From: Streptomyces brasiliensis
Lineage (GTDB): Bacteria; Actinomycetota; Actinomycetes; Streptomycetales; Streptomycetaceae
Direction: 5' to 3'
DNA length: 64,000 bases
NCBI RefSeq assembly: GCF_014647875.1
Contig: NZ_BMQA01000018.1
Span: forward strand, 62,001 to 126,000
Below, one piece after another: positions 1-7,465 of this stretch. The notes beneath the pieces were generated by a model that ran no database searches, was not told the origin of the DNA, and saw only the letters and a list, made by a program, of their open reading frames with translations. The translations under genes were made by a program, and so were the position numbers. How positions within the stretch are numbered: position 1 is the first letter of the stretch; each line of letters opens with the position of its first letter.

Positions 1-207
1 CCGGGCGCCGACCGGGACGACGCGGCGGCGGCCCTGCTCGCCCTGCCCGGGATGGACCCTGCCGTCGTCGCCGTCATCCGCGTCCGCTCCCTGGGCGACC
101 CCGACGTGGCCCCGCCCGGCCGGGACGACGTATCGGACGCGTGGCGGCCCTGGCGGTCATACGCCCTGCAACACCTGGACGCAGCACGGGAATCGGAGCC
201 GGCATGA
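1..207 (+). CDS. AlkA-like DNA-3-methyladenine glycosylase, C-terminal end (partial)
   Basis: The frame is open from the window edge to a TGA at 205-207. The peptide contains LPGMDPAVVAVIRVRSLGDP and then WRPWRSYALQHL, the order seen at the end of HhH-GPD glycosylases of the AlkA/AdaA-AlkA type, which excise alkylated bases. The hairpin-turn segment is degenerate (family LPGIGPWTA). The stretch between LGDPD and WRPWR, which in the family carries the catalytic Asp in a TDLG-like context, is shortened to VAPPGRDDVSDA. The gene overlaps the ogt start by ATGA, so the two are translationally coupled in an alkylation-repair unit. Family identity is likely; activity is doubtful on the visible part. 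Confidence 0.7.
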   Translation, partial: PGADRDDAAAALLALPGMDPAVVAVIRVRSLGDPDVAPPGRDDVSDAWRPWRSYALQHLDAARESEPA

Positions 208-854
208 GCCTCGACACGACGTACTGGACGAGCGTGGAAGGCCCCCTCGGCCTCCTCCTCCTCACCGCCGGCCCCGGCGGCGCGCTGACCTCGCTGTCCG
301 TGCCGGGCCAGAAGGGCGGGCGTACCGTACAGGACGACTGGCGGCGCGACCCCGGGCCGTTCCGTGCTGCCGAGGAACAGCTGGCCGCCTACTTCGCCGG
401 TGAACTCAACGCGTTCCGGCTCGAGTTGAGCACCCACGGCACCGAGTTCCGGGAACGGGTCTGGGCCGCGCTCGACTCGGTCCCGTACGGCGCGACCACG
501 ACGTACGGCGAGATCGCCGCGCGCATCGGCGCCTCCCGGGCCGCGGTCCGCGCCGTCGGCGGCGCGATCGGCGCCAACCCGCTGCTCATCGTGCGCCCCT
601 GCCACCGGGTGATCGGCGCGGACGGCTCCCTGACGGGCTACGCCGGCGGCCTCTACCGGAAGGTGTGGCTGCTGAGGCGGGAAGGCTCGCTCGACGGCCA
701 GGGCCTGTCCGGCGGATCTTGCCGGACAGGCCCTGGTCCCGAGGAGGGCTCAGCGCTTGAGCGTGAAGGTGAAGCCGCCGGAGAGTCTGCCGCTCAGCCG
801 GACTGCCGAAACGAGCTTCCCCTCCGTGATCAGTCTCTCGACCTCGGCCCGTGA
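204..854 (+). CDS. ogt: Methylated-DNA--protein-cysteine methyltransferase
   Basis: Suicide methyltransferase that removes methyl groups from O6-methylguanine onto its own cysteine. The active-site block VRPCHRVIGADGSLTGYAGG is present, preceded by the helix-turn-helix region (VPYGATTTYGEIAARIGASRAAVRAVG). ATG at 204 overlaps the TGA of the upstream glycosylase (ATGA), which fixes the start. Homology ends near LLRREGSL at about residue 163, the usual end of the family. Here the frame continues about 50 more codons, through a terminator hairpin at 698-736 and over the 3' end of the convergent DUF1062 gene, to a stop at 852. The extra tail has no recognisable domain; a lost stop or a frameshift may explain it. 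Confidence 0.9.
   Translation: MSLDTTYWTSVEGPLGLLLLTAGPGGALTSLSVPGQKGGRTVQDDWRRDPGPFRAAEEQLAAYFAGELNAFRLELSTHGTEFRERVWAALDSVPYGATTTYGEIAARIGASRAAVRAVGGAIGANPLLIVRPCHRVIGADGSLTGYAGGLYRKVWLLRREGSLDGQGLSGGSCRTGPGPEEGSALEREGEAAGESAAQPDCRNELPLRDQSLDLGP
698..736. terminator. Perfect 16-bp hairpin between ogt and DUF1062 gene
   Basis: Arms 698-713 and 721-736 are exactly complementary with a 7-nt loop. It lies where a terminator of the convergent ogt and DUF1062 genes is expected and could serve both strands. It sits inside the extended reading frame of ogt. Confidence 0.85.
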
Positions 855-1298
855 AAGATCGCAACCTTCAGAGATCAGTCGCACCGGCCGGACGGGAATC
901 GGCGCCGTGAAGCGGACCGAGACGTCGATCACCTCGCGGTCCAGGTGATCCGATCCGCCGGTGTCGAGGCGCCAGGCGTTGTCCCAGTCGAGGGCGATTC
1001 GATTACGGCGCCGCACGACCGGATCCTGGAGCAGCTCAGCTGTCAGGCCAGGGTCGTTGTCATGCAGCCGGTCCAGCAGTTCAGGTCGTACGGAGCGCAC
1101 ATTCATCCGCTCCAGGACCGTGAGCTTTTCGGTTTCCCCGCAAGCGGTACAGAGCACGAGGAGCCAGGCGTCGATGAGCTTGTGGTTCGCGTTGACGCGG
1201 AATTTACCGCTCGCCCGGAAGCGCTCGGACGCGCACGCGTGGCAACGGCGGAGAACGAGCGGCAGGCAAGTGGGCATGACCACCAAGTTGTCGAGCAC
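750..1298 (-). CDS. DUF1062 domain-containing protein
   Basis: The 182-residue protein matches the DUF1062 pattern: a PTCLPLVLRRCHAC opening, then RFRASGKFRVNANHKLIDAWLL and a second cysteine pair (CTAC). Two CxxC pairs suggest a zinc ribbon. The C-terminal half has SRAEVERLITEGKLV, a helix pair resembling an S4-like RNA-binding hairpin. Function unknown. GTG at 1298 is taken because family members carry several residues before the PT motif; ATG at 1277 is the alternative. It stands alone, convergent with ogt. Confidence 0.8.
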   Translation of the reverse strand: MLDNLVVMPTCLPLVLRRCHACASERFRASGKFRVNANHKLIDAWLLVLCTACGETEKLTVLERMNVRSVRPELLDRLHDNDPGLTAELLQDPVVRRRNRIALDWDNAWRLDTGGSDHLDREVIDVSVRFTAPIPVRPVRLISEGCDLSRAEVERLITEGKLVSAVRLSGRLSGGFTFTLKR

Positions 1299-1667
1299 AG
1301 AAGTACACCGGTTTCAGTGAGAAGTCCGCAGCAGAAAGGAGCGCGGCGCAGATGCGCGACGCGCGACGAATCAGCGCTCGGGAGGTCTCACAGGGTGTAC
1401 AACGGCACGTCCTTTGCCAGACGACTTGGTTCGGCAGCACGGTAATGGCGCAGAGCGGGGCTGTCCCACTGGTTTTCGACCACGGTGACGGTGCCGTGTC
1501 AGACGTAGGCCCGCCTGCCGTACCGCGTGGGCCAACGCCCGTCCCGCCGGCCCGTCTTGGGCAAATGCGGCTTCAGCCGGGGCTGCTCGTCATTCGTCGG
1601 ATCTCCCTGTCCCACGACGGGCGCAACGACCCCGGCACGAACCAGTCACATGATCCGCCGGACAGGG
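1299..1667. other. Intergenic stretch, no confident gene
   Basis: About 370 bp between the starts/ends of two minus-strand genes. Both strands have broken short frames only. One minus-strand frame near 1380-1450 reads protein-like (LRHYRAAEPSRLAKDVPLYTL then stop), possibly a gene remnant, but I cannot assign it to a family. Confidence 0.4.
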
Positions 1668-2039
1668 TCAGTCGTCCTCCAGGCCCCAGCTGAGGACCCG
1701 TCGCGGGTGGATGCGGATGAGCTCCTCGCTGAACTGCGGGCCCAGCTCATGGGGACCGACGAGGAGTTCGGCCTCGCCGCGGATGTCGACGCCCCGCACC
1801 TTCCACGGCCTGACGCTGGCGATGTCGTCGACGACGAGGGCGACCTTCGGGTTCTTCTCCAGGTTGCGCCACTTCTTCGTGGCACCCATGGAGTAGCCGC
1901 CGATCAGGATCGTCCCGTCGTCCTGCGGGAAGAAACCCACGGGGTTCGCCTGGGGCTGCCCGTGAGCGTCCACGGTGGCCATCCGGCCCAGCCGCTGCGA
2001 GCGCAGGTAAGCGCGTTCGGCCTCGCTGAATTCGGTCAT
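1668..2039 (-). CDS. PPOX-class F420-dependent oxidoreductase
   Basis: This 123-residue protein has the split-barrel flavin/F420 fold of the PPOX class: LGRMATVDAHGQPQANPVGF, an ATKKWRNLEKNPKVALVVDD strand pair and a C-terminal RIHPRRVLSWGLE that is typical of TIGR-type F420 subfamilies. It would use F420H2 or a related flavin cofactor for a small-molecule reduction; substrate unknown. ATG at 2039 (MTEFSEAERAYL) is chosen because homology starts there; a longer frame upstream is low-complexity. No operon partner. Confidence 0.85.
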   Translation of the reverse strand: MTEFSEAERAYLRSQRLGRMATVDAHGQPQANPVGFFPQDDGTILIGGYSMGATKKWRNLEKNPKVALVVDDIASVRPWKVRGVDIRGEAELLVGPHELGPQFSEELIRIHPRRVLSWGLEDD

Positions 2040-2355
2040 GCAACCAGCCAAGCACGCGCACCCGCCCGGCACATCGGGACGTGGTCCTACGACCGCCGGC
2101 CTAGGGCGTACCGCCGTCACTCCGTGTCGGCGTGGGCCTTCCGTGCCGTCTCGTCGTCCACCGACAGCAGCTGGCCGTGTGGCGTGCCGGGGCCGGCGTG
2201 CCGGGACCGGCCGCCCCGGACGGCAGTACCTCGGCCGAGGTGGCGGTGGCGAGCCGTTGGGCCGTGCGGGGGCGTCGGTGGTGCGGCTCGGCGGGTTCGG
2301 GGTGGTGGTGTGTCAGCGTCTGCTCCTGCGGGGGAGCGGAAAGGCGGGCGTGCGC

Positions 2356-3735
2356 ATGGTCAAGGCCGGAAGAGCGGTCTCGGTGGCGCTCCTGGTGTTG
2401 GGGGGTTCGGCGTTGGTGGCCGCACCGGCCGTAACCGCCGAACGCGCCCCGCACGCTGAACCCGCCGCGCCGACCGGTTCCGCCCGGCGTGCCGTGCCCG
2501 CCGCCGCGCTTCTCGTTTCCTCCCGGTGTGCCGATTCCGCCCTGGTCCTCCGGTCCGTCCCGGGCGTCGAGGCCTCCTCGGCCGATGTGTCCCGCTGGAC
2601 CGGTACCTGGGAAACAGCCCCCTCGGGTACCGCCCCCGCGCTCCCCGGTGCCGCCATTCGCAACGTCGTTCATGTCAGTGTCGGTGGGTATGCCGTGCGG
2701 ATCCGGGTCAGTAACCGGTTCGGCAGCGTGCCCCTGGCCCTCGATGCGGTCACCGTCGCGCTGCGTCGTGCCGACGGGCCCGACGCCGTACCCGGTTCCA
2801 TGCGCGTCGCCGCCTTCCACGGTGCCCCGAGCGTCACCGTGCCGGTCGGCCAGGACCTCGTCAGCGACCCGGTCCCACTCACCGTACCGGCCGGCGCCGA
2901 TCTCCTCGTCACCGTCCACACGCCCGCCGACTCCGGTCCCGCCACCTGTCACCGCGACGCCCTGCAGACCAGCTACGTCGCCGCGTACGGCGCCGGACGG
3001 GCCGCCGACGAGGACGGTGCCGCCTTCACGGTGACCACGAGCCGCTGGTACTACGTCACCGGCGTCGACGTACGCGGCCGCACCACCGGCACCGTCGTCG
3101 CGTTCGGTGACTCCCTCACGGACGGCGCCGGCTCCACCCCGGGCACCAACCACCGCTGGCCCGACCGGCTCGCCGTACGCCTGCGCGCCCGGTACCTCGG
3201 TGTCCTCAACGCCGGGATCTCCGGCAACCGACTGCTGCGCGACGGCGTGGGACCCAGTGCGCTCGCCCGCCTCGATGCCGACGCGCTGTCCCGGGCCGCG
3301 GTGCGCGCGCTGATCGTCCTCGAAGGCATCAACGACATCAAGGGGACCCCGGCGGCCAGTGACGTCCGCGCCTATGAGACCGCCTACCGCACCCTCGTGG
3401 CCCGCGCGCACGCCCAGGGGATCCGTGTCGTCGGGGCGACTCTCACGCCGTACGGCGGCCACGGCTCCTTCACCGCCGCCGGCGAGGCCGTACGGCAGCG
3501 TGTCAACGACTTCATCCGCACCGGTGGCACCTTCGACGCGGTCGCCGACTTCGACGCCGCCGTGCGCGACCCGGCACGACCGCAGTGGATCCGGCCCGCC
3601 TACGACCCCGGCGACCATCTTCACTTCAACGACGCGGGCATGCGGGCGCTGGCCGACGCCGTCGATCTCCCTGCCCTGCTGGCCGAGGCCGCAGACGCAA
3701 CCGACGCCCCCGGCCGAGCCGTCACCCCTGGATGA
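2356..3735 (+). CDS. Secreted SGNH/GDSL-type hydrolase
   Basis: The protein is 459 residues. A Sec signal peptide (MVKAGRAVSVALLVLGGSALVAAPAVTA) is followed by a beta-rich N-terminal half. The SGNH hydrolase domain begins at the block-I motif FGDSLTDGAG (about residue 254), then GINDIKG (block III) and DHLHFND with the Asp-His pair (block V). It is likely an extracellular esterase/lipase. A GGAGCGGAAAGG stretch lies upstream; ATG 2356 or the in-frame GTG 2350 are both possible. Its 3' end overlaps the convergent DUF456 gene by 14 bp. Confidence 0.9.
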   Translation: MVKAGRAVSVALLVLGGSALVAAPAVTAERAPHAEPAAPTGSARRAVPAAALLVSSRCADSALVLRSVPGVEASSADVSRWTGTWETAPSGTAPALPGAAIRNVVHVSVGGYAVRIRVSNRFGSVPLALDAVTVALRRADGPDAVPGSMRVAAFHGAPSVTVPVGQDLVSDPVPLTVPAGADLLVTVHTPADSGPATCHRDALQTSYVAAYGAGRAADEDGAAFTVTTSRWYYVTGVDVRGRTTGTVVAFGDSLTDGAGSTPGTNHRWPDRLAVRLRARYLGVLNAGISGNRLLRDGVGPSALARLDADALSRAAVRALIVLEGINDIKGTPAASDVRAYETAYRTLVARAHAQGIRVVGATLTPYGGHGSFTAAGEAVRQRVNDFIRTGGTFDAVADFDAAVRDPARPQWIRPAYDPGDHLHFNDAGMRALADAVDLPALLAEAADATDAPGRAVTPG

Positions 3736-4207
3736 CCGCCACCAGCCACGCCCCCAGGATCAGCAGGCAGGTGAAGAACTCCGTCAGCACACTGGAGCCG
3801 CCCGAGCGCATCGCCGTCCGCAGCGCGGCCATCGCGTCGCCGTGACTGCCGAGGCGCAGCCGTTCGTGGAGGTAGATCCCGGCGATGAAGCCGGGGATCG
3901 CGCCCACCACGGGGATCAGGAAGAAGCCGAGGAACGCGCCCGCCCCCGCCCACGCCTCCGTCCGGGGCGTCGTACCGCTCGCGCGCAGCCCCCGCCGGGG
4001 CGGCAGCGCCCAGCGCACCACCTGCCCCAGGAACAGCACCACGGTGGCCCCCACCAGCACGATCCAGGCCGCCGGCCGCGGATCCTGCAGCGCCCACCAC
4101 AGCACCCCGGCCCACACCAGCCACGACCCCGGCACCCCGGGGACCAGCACCCCGCACAGGCCGAGCACGATGACCAGGCCGACCAGCAGGAGTTCCCACA
4201 CTCCCAT
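3722..4207 (-). CDS. DUF456 family membrane protein
   Basis: The 161-residue protein is almost entirely hydrophobic, with about four membrane spans. The DUF456 signatures are present: GVLVPGVPGSWLVWAGVLWW near the N-terminus and the glycine-rich GAFLGFFLIPVVGAIPGFIAGIYLHE hairpin. Ends with a further span (FFTCLLILGAWLVAVIQG). Function unknown. ATG at 4207 (MGVWELLLVGLVIVLG) starts the first span; the frame upstream is a shadow of the LuxR gene. Confidence 0.85.
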   Translation of the reverse strand: MGVWELLLVGLVIVLGLCGVLVPGVPGSWLVWAGVLWWALQDPRPAAWIVLVGATVVLFLGQVVRWALPPRRGLRASGTTPRTEAWAGAGAFLGFFLIPVVGAIPGFIAGIYLHERLRLGSHGDAMAALRTAMRSGGSSVLTEFFTCLLILGAWLVAVIQG

Positions 4208-4254
4208 CTGCCCAGAGTGCCGGAGCCCGCGTCGGCGCGCAGGCCAAGTACGGG

Positions 4255-5244
4255 TCATTCCTGGGCGTCCCGGGACACCCAGCCCCGCTCGTAGGCGTGC
4301 CAGCCCAGCTGGAGCCGGGTCGTCACCCCGGTCAGGTCCATGAGCCGCTTCACCCTGCGCTGTACGGTCCGCAGGCCCAGGTCGAGCTGTTTGGCGACGC
4401 TCGCGTCCGTCAGCCCGGCGAGCAGCAGGGACAGCACCTCCAGATCGGTGTCGTCGGGGCCGTCCGGCTGCTGCTCGGTGACCCCGGACGCGCCGAGCCT
4501 GAGCGGCAGCGCGTCCCGCCACACCGACTCGAACAGCCCGCACAGCAGCTCCAGCAGACCGCTCGCGTGCACGACGAGCGCGGCCGGTTCCGCGCTGCGC
4601 GAGGTGAGCGGCACCATAGCCAGCGACCGGTCGGCCACCACCAGCTTGGTCCGCACCTGGTCCACCACCCGCACCTGCTCGTCCCGGCGCAGCGCCTCCG
4701 CCAGCTGCACGATCCCGTCCGGCAGGTCGAGGACCGACCGCTCGAGCACCACGCGATAGCGCACCCCGCGGCCGACCGCCTGCTCCTCGGCGACGTTCTC
4801 CACACCGGAGACGACCATCGGGTTGTCGGTGACCAGCGCGCACACCTCCTCGGTGGCTGCCAGCTGCATCTGCAGGAAGCGCTGCGCGACCGCCGCCGCG
4901 CCGGTCACCACCTCGACCAGGTCGTGCACGGCGGGCTCGGCGGCCGACGCCCGGTACTCCTCCGCCAGCAGCGCTGCCGCCAGTTCGGCCTTCTCCAGCT
5001 CGTGCCGCTGCTGGGTGAGCAGCGCGCCGAGGGCCACGCCGGGGGGAGCCGCGACCCAGCGGCCCGGGCGGGCCGAGGACTGGGCCGCGAGACCGTGCCG
5101 CTCCAGACTGCGCAGCGCCCGCTCCGTGTCGTGCTCGGCCAGCGCCAGCCGCCGTGCCAGATCGGGCACGTCGGCGGCGCCCACGGACACCAGCGCCCGG
5201 TACGCCGACTCGTGCGTCTCGTCCAGACCGATCGCTGCCAGCAT
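4255..5244 (-). CDS. LuxR-family regulator with TrmB-like N-terminal wing
   Basis: 329 residues. The N-terminus (ESAYRALVSVGAADVPDLARRLALAEHDTERALRSLERHGL) resembles a TrmB/winged-helix DNA-binding module. A central sensor-like region follows, and the C-terminus is a LuxR/GerE HTH (DLEVLSLLLAGLTDASVAKQLDLGLRTVQRRVKRLM). This architecture is common in Streptomyces orphan regulators; ligand and targets unknown. ATG 5244 is preceded by AGGAGGGG at a proper distance. The upstream gap to 5723 separates it from the divergent PP2C gene. Confidence 0.8.
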   Translation of the reverse strand: MLAAIGLDETHESAYRALVSVGAADVPDLARRLALAEHDTERALRSLERHGLAAQSSARPGRWVAAPPGVALGALLTQQRHELEKAELAAALLAEEYRASAAEPAVHDLVEVVTGAAAVAQRFLQMQLAATEEVCALVTDNPMVVSGVENVAEEQAVGRGVRYRVVLERSVLDLPDGIVQLAEALRRDEQVRVVDQVRTKLVVADRSLAMVPLTSRSAEPAALVVHASGLLELLCGLFESVWRDALPLRLGASGVTEQQPDGPDDTDLEVLSLLLAGLTDASVAKQLDLGLRTVQRRVKRLMDLTGVTTRLQLGWHAYERGWVSRDAQE

Positions 5245-5431
5245 CAGCCCCTCGCCCCTCCTGGAAACCACACCCCCGGGTACGGCCCTGGCGGAAACCG
5301 GCCACGGCGCAAACCCGCCTCGGCACATCATCGCCGTACCACAGGTCACTCTGCCAAGGTGTCGTCACCGCGGTATCGATCACCACCTTTCGCGGCCCCC
5401 TGCCGGGCCGCGGACAGACAGGGCACGCTCT

Positions 5432-5465
5432 GGCCGAGCGGCCGGACGCGTCCGGCCGCTCGGCC
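5432..5465. repeat. 34-bp perfect uninterrupted palindrome
   Basis: Arms of 17 bp (5432-5448 and 5449-5465) pair exactly around ACGCGT with no loop. It lies in the 478-bp divergent gap between the LuxR and PP2C genes. It could be a cruciform or terminator, or a binding site. No poly-T follows on either strand. Confidence 0.75.
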
Positions 5466-5534
5466 GCGGAGACGGTGACGCGGCCCCATGAGCGCGTGAA
5501 CGCGCGAAGGGGACATGGGTCCGGGTCCCTTCAA

Positions 5535-5578
5535 GTCGCCGGGCGGTTCTCCCGTGGGGGGTGGAGCCGCCCGGCGAC
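5535..5578 (+). promoter_or_regulatory. Leader hairpin upstream of PP2C gene
   Basis: Arms 5535-5546 and 5567-5578 pair over 12 bp with a 20-nt loop, 145 bp before the PP2C start. It could terminate or attenuate transcription entering the phosphatase gene. The rest of 5466-5722 shows no recognisable gene; a 67-codon frame at 5515-5718 is R/G/S-rich and unconvincing. Confidence 0.4.
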
Positions 5579-5722
5579 CTGTTTCTGGGGCGCGCTCGTC
5601 TGCTTACCTGACTCGTACGGCAGTTCGCCGCGTCCCTCGACACGCCAAGCGAGACGGCCGGGTGCGCCGCATTTTCGGGATGCCCCGTTTTCATACGGGC
5701 CGTGCGGTGGACAATTAGGGGC

Positions 5723-7381
5723 ATGAGCCAGCAGGGGGGTAGGCCCACCCGTCGCGAGGACGACTGGTGGGGCGAGCTGTACGACGACTCCACCGAGGAC
5801 ACCGGGCCGACGTCCGCGGCGGATTCCCTGGACGACAGGTTCGCCTCGGCTGCGAACACGGTGACCGAGGGACCGGCAGCGGTGGAGGACGCCGAGCCGG
5901 CCGGTGAGTGGGGCGACGCGGAGACGGTGCCGCGCGGTGACCCGGCTCCCGGGACGGCGGTGCCGACGCAGCGTGCCGCGCCCGCTCCGGACGACGGTCT
6001 CCCAAAGCAGCGGTCCTCCTGGGAACCACCACTGGCGAAACCGGCGACGCCGGAGGCCCCGGCGACCCTCCCGTCCGTCCCCGCGTCACGGATGCCGCCG
6101 GACCTGTTCCGACCGCCCGCCACCGAGCGGGACAGCGCGCCACCCGCGCGGAACGCCGTATCCCAGGAGCTGGCGTCGCCTCCTGCCCGGCAGGGACCCA
6201 CGCCGTTTGCCGCCCCGCAGGAGCCCACGCCGCCTCCTGTCCGGCAGGAACCGGCACCGTCCGTCGCCCGGTCCGAGCGGGACACCGCCCTGGACCTCGG
6301 CACGGCGGAGCCGCCGTCTCCGGCCGCCGCGGAGGGCGACCGGATCACCCCCGCGTCGCCCCCGCCCCCCGCGGACCGCACCCCGATCACCCCCGCGCCC
6401 CCTCCCACCGTCACCGTCGACCACGTCGGCTCCGGGCCGCCGACCTACGACGCCGAGCCCACCGCCCTGCCGCTCGCCGACCCCGACGAGCTGGACGATC
6501 TCGTCGCGGACACCGTGCTGGACGGGGCGCGGTACGGGGCCTGCACGTTGCGGGCCGTGTCGGTGCGGGGGGACTCCGCCCGGTTCCGCGGGGAGCCGCG
6601 GCGGGACTCGTTGCTCACCGCCCGGTTCGGTACGGGGGAGCAGGCGTTGATCCTCGTCGCCGTTGCCACCGGCGTCCGGGCCACGCCGGGTGCGCACCGG
6701 GCCGCGGCCGAAGTGTGCCAGTGGATCGGGCGGGCCGTGGGCCGCAGCCATCTCAGACTCGTCGAGGACATAAGGGGCGCCCGGCGCGGGGACCTGAAGT
6801 CGGGGCTGCACCGGCTCACCGACCGCAGCCTCGGCAAGCTCCGCGCCAGCGCGAGCGAGCAGGGCGTCGACCCGGATGAGTACGCGGCGACCCTGCGCTG
6901 TCTGCTGCTCCCGGCCGACCCGGAGTGCCGTACCCGGGTGTTCTTCGGTGTTGGAGAGGGCGGACTGTTCCGGCTGCGGGACGGCGAGTGGCAGGACATC
7001 CAACCGCACGCCACCGCCGCCGACGCCACCGGCGAGCCCGTCGTCGGCTTCGGCTCGCTGCCGCCCGAGACCCGGGACGGCGACCGGCTCACCATGGACC
7101 TGGGCATCCCGACGCCGCCGAGCCCGTACGAGCCGGCCCCGCAGCCGCGCCGCGAGCCCTTCCGCTTCCGTGCCTCCGTCGCCCGCCCGGGTGACGCGCT
7201 GCTGATGTGCAGCGGCGGCCTGGCCGAACCGCTGCGCGGCGAACCCGCGCTCTGCGCCTACCTGGCCCGGCGCTGGTCCGGCGGCACCCCGCCAGGCCTG
7301 GCCGCGTTCCTGGCGGACACACAGGTCAGGGTGAAGGGGTACGCGGACGACCGTACGGTCGCGGCCGTTTGGGAGGCGTAA
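5723..7381 (+). CDS. PP2C-like protein phosphatase with proline-rich N-terminus
   Basis: 552 residues. The first ~250 are acidic then strongly proline/alanine-rich (probably disordered; no signal peptide). A PP2C-like domain spans about 260-550, with TARFGTGEQALILVAVATG, a mid-domain GVGEGGLFRLRDGEW and a C-terminal DALLMCSGGLAEPL and KGYADDRTVAAVW, the last matching the metal-binding DD of PP2C. Likely Ser/Thr phosphatase, cytoplasmic, acting against Hanks-type kinases. ATG at 5723 (MSQQGGRPTRRED) follows AATTAGGGGC. Confidence 0.8.
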   Translation: MSQQGGRPTRREDDWWGELYDDSTEDTGPTSAADSLDDRFASAANTVTEGPAAVEDAEPAGEWGDAETVPRGDPAPGTAVPTQRAAPAPDDGLPKQRSSWEPPLAKPATPEAPATLPSVPASRMPPDLFRPPATERDSAPPARNAVSQELASPPARQGPTPFAAPQEPTPPPVRQEPAPSVARSERDTALDLGTAEPPSPAAAEGDRITPASPPPPADRTPITPAPPPTVTVDHVGSGPPTYDAEPTALPLADPDELDDLVADTVLDGARYGACTLRAVSVRGDSARFRGEPRRDSLLTARFGTGEQALILVAVATGVRATPGAHRAAAEVCQWIGRAVGRSHLRLVEDIRGARRGDLKSGLHRLTDRSLGKLRASASEQGVDPDEYAATLRCLLLPADPECRTRVFFGVGEGGLFRLRDGEWQDIQPHATAADATGEPVVGFGSLPPETRDGDRLTMDLGIPTPPSPYEPAPQPRREPFRFRASVARPGDALLMCSGGLAEPLRGEPALCAYLARRWSGGTPPGLAAFLADTQVRVKGYADDRTVAAVWEA

Positions 7382-7465
7382 CACCCGCCCCTGTGGATTC
7401 ATGGAACTCGACCACCCCGAAACCTCGGACGGATCCGCCGCAGACCGAAGGGGCATGCGAGAGCC

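Noticed and set aside
5515..5718. 67-codon plus-strand frame before the PP2C gene
   Set aside because: Composition is Arg/Gly/Ser-rich with an internal hairpin in the 5' half; no ribosome site or similarity.
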